The translations under genes and the position numbers were made by a program. A stretch of DNA of 64,000 nt from Crocinitomicaceae bacterium (GTDB lineage Bacteria; Bacteroidota; Bacteroidia; Flavobacteriales_D; Crocinitomicaceae): contig JABURP010000068.1 of assembly GCA_014762645.1 (NCBI GenBank), positions 1 to 64,000 on the forward strand, in the 5' to 3' direction. Shown piece after piece: positions 60,525-64,000 of the stretch. The notes beneath the pieces are model-generated. The model searched no databases. It was not told the DNA's origin and was given only the letters and a program-made list of their open reading frames with translations. Each line of letters begins with the position of its first letter. Within the stretch, counting starts at the first letter, position 1.

Positions 60525-63521
60525 ATGAACAGATTAAAAGAAATACTACTTCAGAAGTCAAATTTATGGCATGTTGGTGCCATTGCATTGTTTGTTATCA
60601 TTGCCAGCATTTTCTTTTATCCGGGCTGGAGCGGTTACAACATTGAACAGGGGGATGTCACCAACTGGGTTGGAGCGTCACAGGAAATTAAAGATTTCAG
60701 AGAAAGCGAGGGTCAACCGGGATGGACCAATTCCATGTTCTCTGGAATGCCTGCCACCCAAATTTCCATGGATTATGAAGGAAGAGATATACCTTTTTTC
60801 CTAAGGGATGTTTATCGTTTGTGGTTACCACGTCCGATATCAATTCTGTTCATCTATTTTCTATCATTTTATATCATGGCCATTAGCTTCCGAATGAAGC
60901 CTATTGTTGCCATTGTGGGAGCCCTGGCTTTTGGCTTGTCCTCCTCTCAACTTATAATTATAGAAGCAGGTCACCTCACCAAAGCATTTGCGATTGGCTA
61001 TGCACCACTCCTCATTGCCGGAATGGTCTTTGCCTATCGTTGGAAGAACTGGATACTAGGGGTAGGTCTGTCCGCTTTGTTCATGACCTTTGAGCTATCT
61101 GCCAACCACCTTCAGATAACATATTACATGGCCTTTGTACTCATTGGGTTAGGTATCGTAGAATTCATCAGGCACTATAAAAAGGAAGGTGGGGTATTGC
61201 GATTTGCAAAGATCACAGGTGGATTAATGGTGGCTTATGCCATAGCCCTAATGGTGAATATGGGTAATATTATCGGTACAAATGAGTACGCCAAATATAC
61301 GACAAGAGGTGGAACCGACCTTACTATAACAGCTGATGGTCAACCGAATGAAGAAATTGCCACTTCAGGGTTAGACAGGGAGTATATTACCAACTGGAGT
61401 TATGGAAAAGGGGAGACGTTCACCTTTATAGTGCCTAATTTCAAGGGTGGTGAAACCATGCGTATCGGTGATAATGATGCGAATAAGAAAATCTTAAAGG
61501 ACGTTCCTTCTCAGGGAAGACAATTTGTAAAAGGATCGAACCAGTATTGGGGAGATCAGCCCTTCACTTCAGGACCAGTTTATCTGGGGATTATTGTAGT
61601 CTTTTTGGCCTTACTGTCCTTCTTTTATACCAAGGAAAAGTTCCGTTGGGCATTATTGATTGTCACTGTAATTACAGTGATGTTGAGTTGGGGTAAAAAC
61701 TTCATGGGATTCACTAATTTCTTTTTGGATTATGTTCCTGGTTATAACAAGTTCAGGGCGGTTACCATCATATTGGCGGTGGCGCAGCTTAGTGTACCGT
61801 TGCTTGGTGCTATGTTCCTGCACCGTTTAGTGAAAGCTAGAGATAAAATAAAAGAGAATTTGGTTCCTTTCTATGCTGTGGGAGGATCTTTGGCATTTAT
61901 CCTTCTTATTTTCCTCGCGATTCCTACAACAGTTACGAGCTTTATATCTGATGCTGAAATACAGCAACTCAACACTCTTGATGTAAGTACACCTCAAGGA
62001 GAAGAAGCCTTCAATTATTGGTCAGATCAATATGATATGTTGGCAGAAGCAAGAGCTGATATTATGCAAAAGGATGCTATACGCTCATTTGCACTACTGG
62101 CGCTTTCTTTCCTAGCGGTGTTGCTCTTTATAAGAGGAGTATACAACAAATACATTTTGGGCGGAGCTTTGGCAATTCTAATATTATTTGATCTCGGGGG
62201 CGTTTCAAAGCGCTATATAAATACAGAAAAAAGAGGTAGGAATTATGAGCAGTGGGTTGAAGTGTGGAAACAAAAGCTTCCATACAGTGCTGGTAACGGT
62301 GATTTAGAAATTTTTAATCGGGAAGTACAGAAAAACCCTGATTTGCTATTCGCAGTTGATTCAGCGCTAAATGCTACGGATTTTTCAGACATGGAAAACA
62401 AAGAGAAGGCCCGTTATATGGATTGGGTGAAGTTCAGAACCTTGAATCGTTACACCAATTACCGTGTGATGGATATGTCAAATCCGTTTAATTCTTCCTA
62501 CGCATCCTATTTCCATAAATCGATTGGTGGTTATCATGGTGCTAAACTTGGCAGGTACCAGGAATTGATTGAATTTCACATTGGAAAAGCAAATCCGGCG
62601 GTACTGGATATGTTAAATATGAAGTATCAAATTGCGTCACAACCTACACAAAGTGGGGACATGAACAGTCAGTTTGTGAAAGAAAACCCTACTGCTATGG
62701 GCAATGCCTGGTTCACGAAAAACGTGAAGATGGTAGAAAATGCAGATGAGGAAATCATGGCGCTTGAATCCAGTAATGCAGCTAAATTATCCATTGGTAA
62801 AGCAGGATTCCCGGTTTATATAAACGGTGAGCAAGTTACGGAAACAACAGTAGTCACAGGACAGGAGAATGTTTATTTCCTATTTCCTTCACAACAAGTA
62901 GACGGTTCGGTTGTATATGATACCATAAAGCAGCAATTGCCGGTTCAGCAGGCAGCAGCTTTTGACTTATCCTTGATCCCAGGACAAAAGCCTGGAACAT
63001 GGAATTGGGCCTACGACGAGATGTTGGACTCGACATTTAACAAAATCATGACACTGACCACCTCTGGAAGGATTGGTTGGGATCCGCTGGAAGAGACTGT
63101 AGTAGACAATGATTTTAGTGATCAAATCTCACAACAGTCATATTCTGGTGAAGGAACGATTACAATGACTTCCTACCACCCGGATAATCTCGTATACAAA
63201 TCTTCGTCACCGGATAAACAATTAGCGGTGTTCTCAGAAATCTATTACCCACTTGGGTGGAAAGCCTATATAGATGGTGAAGAAGTTCCAATAATTCGAG
63301 TGAATTACGTTTTACGGGCAATTGAGGTGCCTGCGGGAGAACACACCATTGAGTTTGCTTATAATCTTCCATCATTTAAGCGTTCTGGAACTTTTTCATG
63401 GATCGGATCAATACTGGTACTCTTAATGATTGGTGCTGGTATTTTCTATGAAACAAAACGTACGGATGAGGCTACTTCTGAGGAAGAAGGTGAGGATGAA
63501 ACTGATGCCGAAGAAGTTTAA
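60525..63521 (+). CDS. YfhO family membrane protein
   Basis: A 998-residue integral membrane protein: first segment after about residue 15 (HVGAIALFVIIASIFFYPGW), about ten more hydrophobic segments up to about residue 560, a periplasmic region (about 570-960) with FRTLNRYTNYRVMDMSNPFNSS and a last segment (about 960-980), then a very acidic tail. YfhO proteins are GT-C-like and in Firmicutes help glycosylate lipoteichoic acid. In Bacteroidota they are conserved, with role not settled; glycan transfer outside the membrane is likely. Confidence 0.85.
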   Translation: MNRLKEILLQKSNLWHVGAIALFVIIASIFFYPGWSGYNIEQGDVTNWVGASQEIKDFRESEGQPGWTNSMFSGMPATQISMDYEGRDIPFFLRDVYRLWLPRPISILFIYFLSFYIMAISFRMKPIVAIVGALAFGLSSSQLIIIEAGHLTKAFAIGYAPLLIAGMVFAYRWKNWILGVGLSALFMTFELSANHLQITYYMAFVLIGLGIVEFIRHYKKEGGVLRFAKITGGLMVAYAIALMVNMGNIIGTNEYAKYTTRGGTDLTITADGQPNEEIATSGLDREYITNWSYGKGETFTFIVPNFKGGETMRIGDNDANKKILKDVPSQGRQFVKGSNQYWGDQPFTSGPVYLGIIVVFLALLSFFYTKEKFRWALLIVTVITVMLSWGKNFMGFTNFFLDYVPGYNKFRAVTIILAVAQLSVPLLGAMFLHRLVKARDKIKENLVPFYAVGGSLAFILLIFLAIPTTVTSFISDAEIQQLNTLDVSTPQGEEAFNYWSDQYDMLAEARADIMQKDAIRSFALLALSFLAVLLFIRGVYNKYILGGALAILILFDLGGVSKRYINTEKRGRNYEQWVEVWKQKLPYSAGNGDLEIFNREVQKNPDLLFAVDSALNATDFSDMENKEKARYMDWVKFRTLNRYTNYRVMDMSNPFNSSYASYFHKSIGGYHGAKLGRYQELIEFHIGKANPAVLDMLNMKYQIASQPTQSGDMNSQFVKENPTAMGNAWFTKNVKMVENADEEIMALESSNAAKLSIGKAGFPVYINGEQVTETTVVTGQENVYFLFPSQQVDGSVVYDTIKQQLPVQQAAAFDLSLIPGQKPGTWNWAYDEMLDSTFNKIMTLTTSGRIGWDPLEETVVDNDFSDQISQQSYSGEGTITMTSYHPDNLVYKSSSPDKQLAVFSEIYYPLGWKAYIDGEEVPIIRVNYVLRAIEVPAGEHTIEFAYNLPSFKRSGTFSWIGSILVLLMIGAGIFYETKRTDEATSEEEGEDETDAEEV

Positions 63522-63528
63522 GGTGAAA

Positions 63529-64000
63529 TGATCACAGCGACGATCAGCACATATAACCGAGAGAAATATCTCCCGCAAGTGCTGGATTCATTAAAACGTC
63601 AATCACTTGATAAGTCACTGTTTGAAATTGTTTTAGTGGACAACAATTCTCCCGGTAATACCCGTGAAATTACTGAAAAATTCATTGCGGATAATCCAGA
63701 TATGGATGTGTCCTATCATTTGGAAACGAATCAGGGCCTTTCCTATGGTAGAAATCGTGGTATAAAAGAAGGAAAAGGAAAGTACATCACATTTATTGAT
63801 GATGATGCATTTTTATCCGAAGATTATCTGGAAAAGATTTACCACTACTTCGAAGAAGATTCAAGTATTGCGGCAATTGGGAGTAAAATCCTTTTACATT
63901 ATGAGGATATCAAACCAAAATGGGAAAACAAGTACCTAAACTCACTATTGGGTTGGTATGATTTAGGAGATGAACGCATTGAATTTCCAAAAAATGAATA
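63529..64000 (+). CDS. Glycosyltransferase family 2, 3' end outside the window
   Basis: The first 157 codons of a GT2 gene, cut by the window edge. ITATISTYNREKYLPQVLDSL is the GT2 start, VLVDNNSPG the first acidic motif, and YITFIDDDAFLSEDYL the DxD site. Directly downstream of yfhO (7-base gap) and probably part of the same glycan-related operon. Substrate cannot be read. Confidence 0.9.

Overview
The window looks like chromosomal DNA of a Bacteroidota bacterium, probably Flavobacteriales-like. The reasons are a type IX secretion C-terminal domain, a GldL-like small membrane protein, MbnP, DUF4159, DUF4834, YfhO and haem_bd family proteins, many short lipoproteins, and TAnnTTTG-type -7 promoter boxes. 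The first 30 bases carry a Tn5/Nextera mosaic-end sequence, so position 1 is probably a contig end with untrimmed adapter. The right edge cuts a glycosyltransferase gene.

Layout. 1-5.6 kb: envelope proteins (one MbnP-like) and a DUF427-egtB-egtD operon for ergothioneine-type chemistry. 5.8-8.9 kb: tRNA-His with its terminator, then an accessory stretch of two single-ORF units (an OLD-family ATPase/TOPRIM nuclease and a small secreted protein). Their borders fold like integron attC sites, so this resembles a gene-cassette array without an integrase. 8.9-18.5 kb: a T9SS-secreted beta-helix protein, barrel proteins, a haem_bd protein, a PAS histidine kinase with a single-domain response regulator, and a TPR-SpoIIE phosphatase whose catalytic domain has been invaded by palindromic repeats that then expanded in tandem. 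18.8-29.9 kb: a TerB-like/ABCG transporter operon, hemB, rsmE, DUF4159, and a GT4-thioesterase-GT9 cluster.

29.98-35.85 kb is a tightly coupled four-gene operon: a TolC-like protein fused to a TIM-barrel hydrolase-like domain, an HlyD-like adaptor, a zinc-ribbon protein with a degenerate GGDEF domain, and a processive GT2. I read it as a synthase-dependent exopolysaccharide synthesis and export machine of unusual composition. Facing it is a HisKA_2 sensor kinase that overlaps aroA.

36-47 kb is aromatic amino-acid biosynthesis in two divergent operons: pheA-aroF/CM-aroA (minus) and trpEGDCFBA (plus). Each is preceded by a previously unlisted short leader peptide (FYFFWY for the Phe/Tyr branch, WWW for trp) followed by a terminator and a competing antiterminator. 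Both operons therefore appear to be under ribosome-mediated attenuation. A perfect 7-bp inverted repeat lies between the two leaders.

47-64 kb: a VWA protein, ogt, paaG-paaH, a repeat-rich non-coding gap, a small HExxH protein, a VIT1/CCC1 transporter, a PyrR-like phosphoribosyltransferase divergent from a carB that lacks the C-terminal regulatory domain, then DUF4834, an FkbM methyltransferase, YfhO and the start of a GT2.
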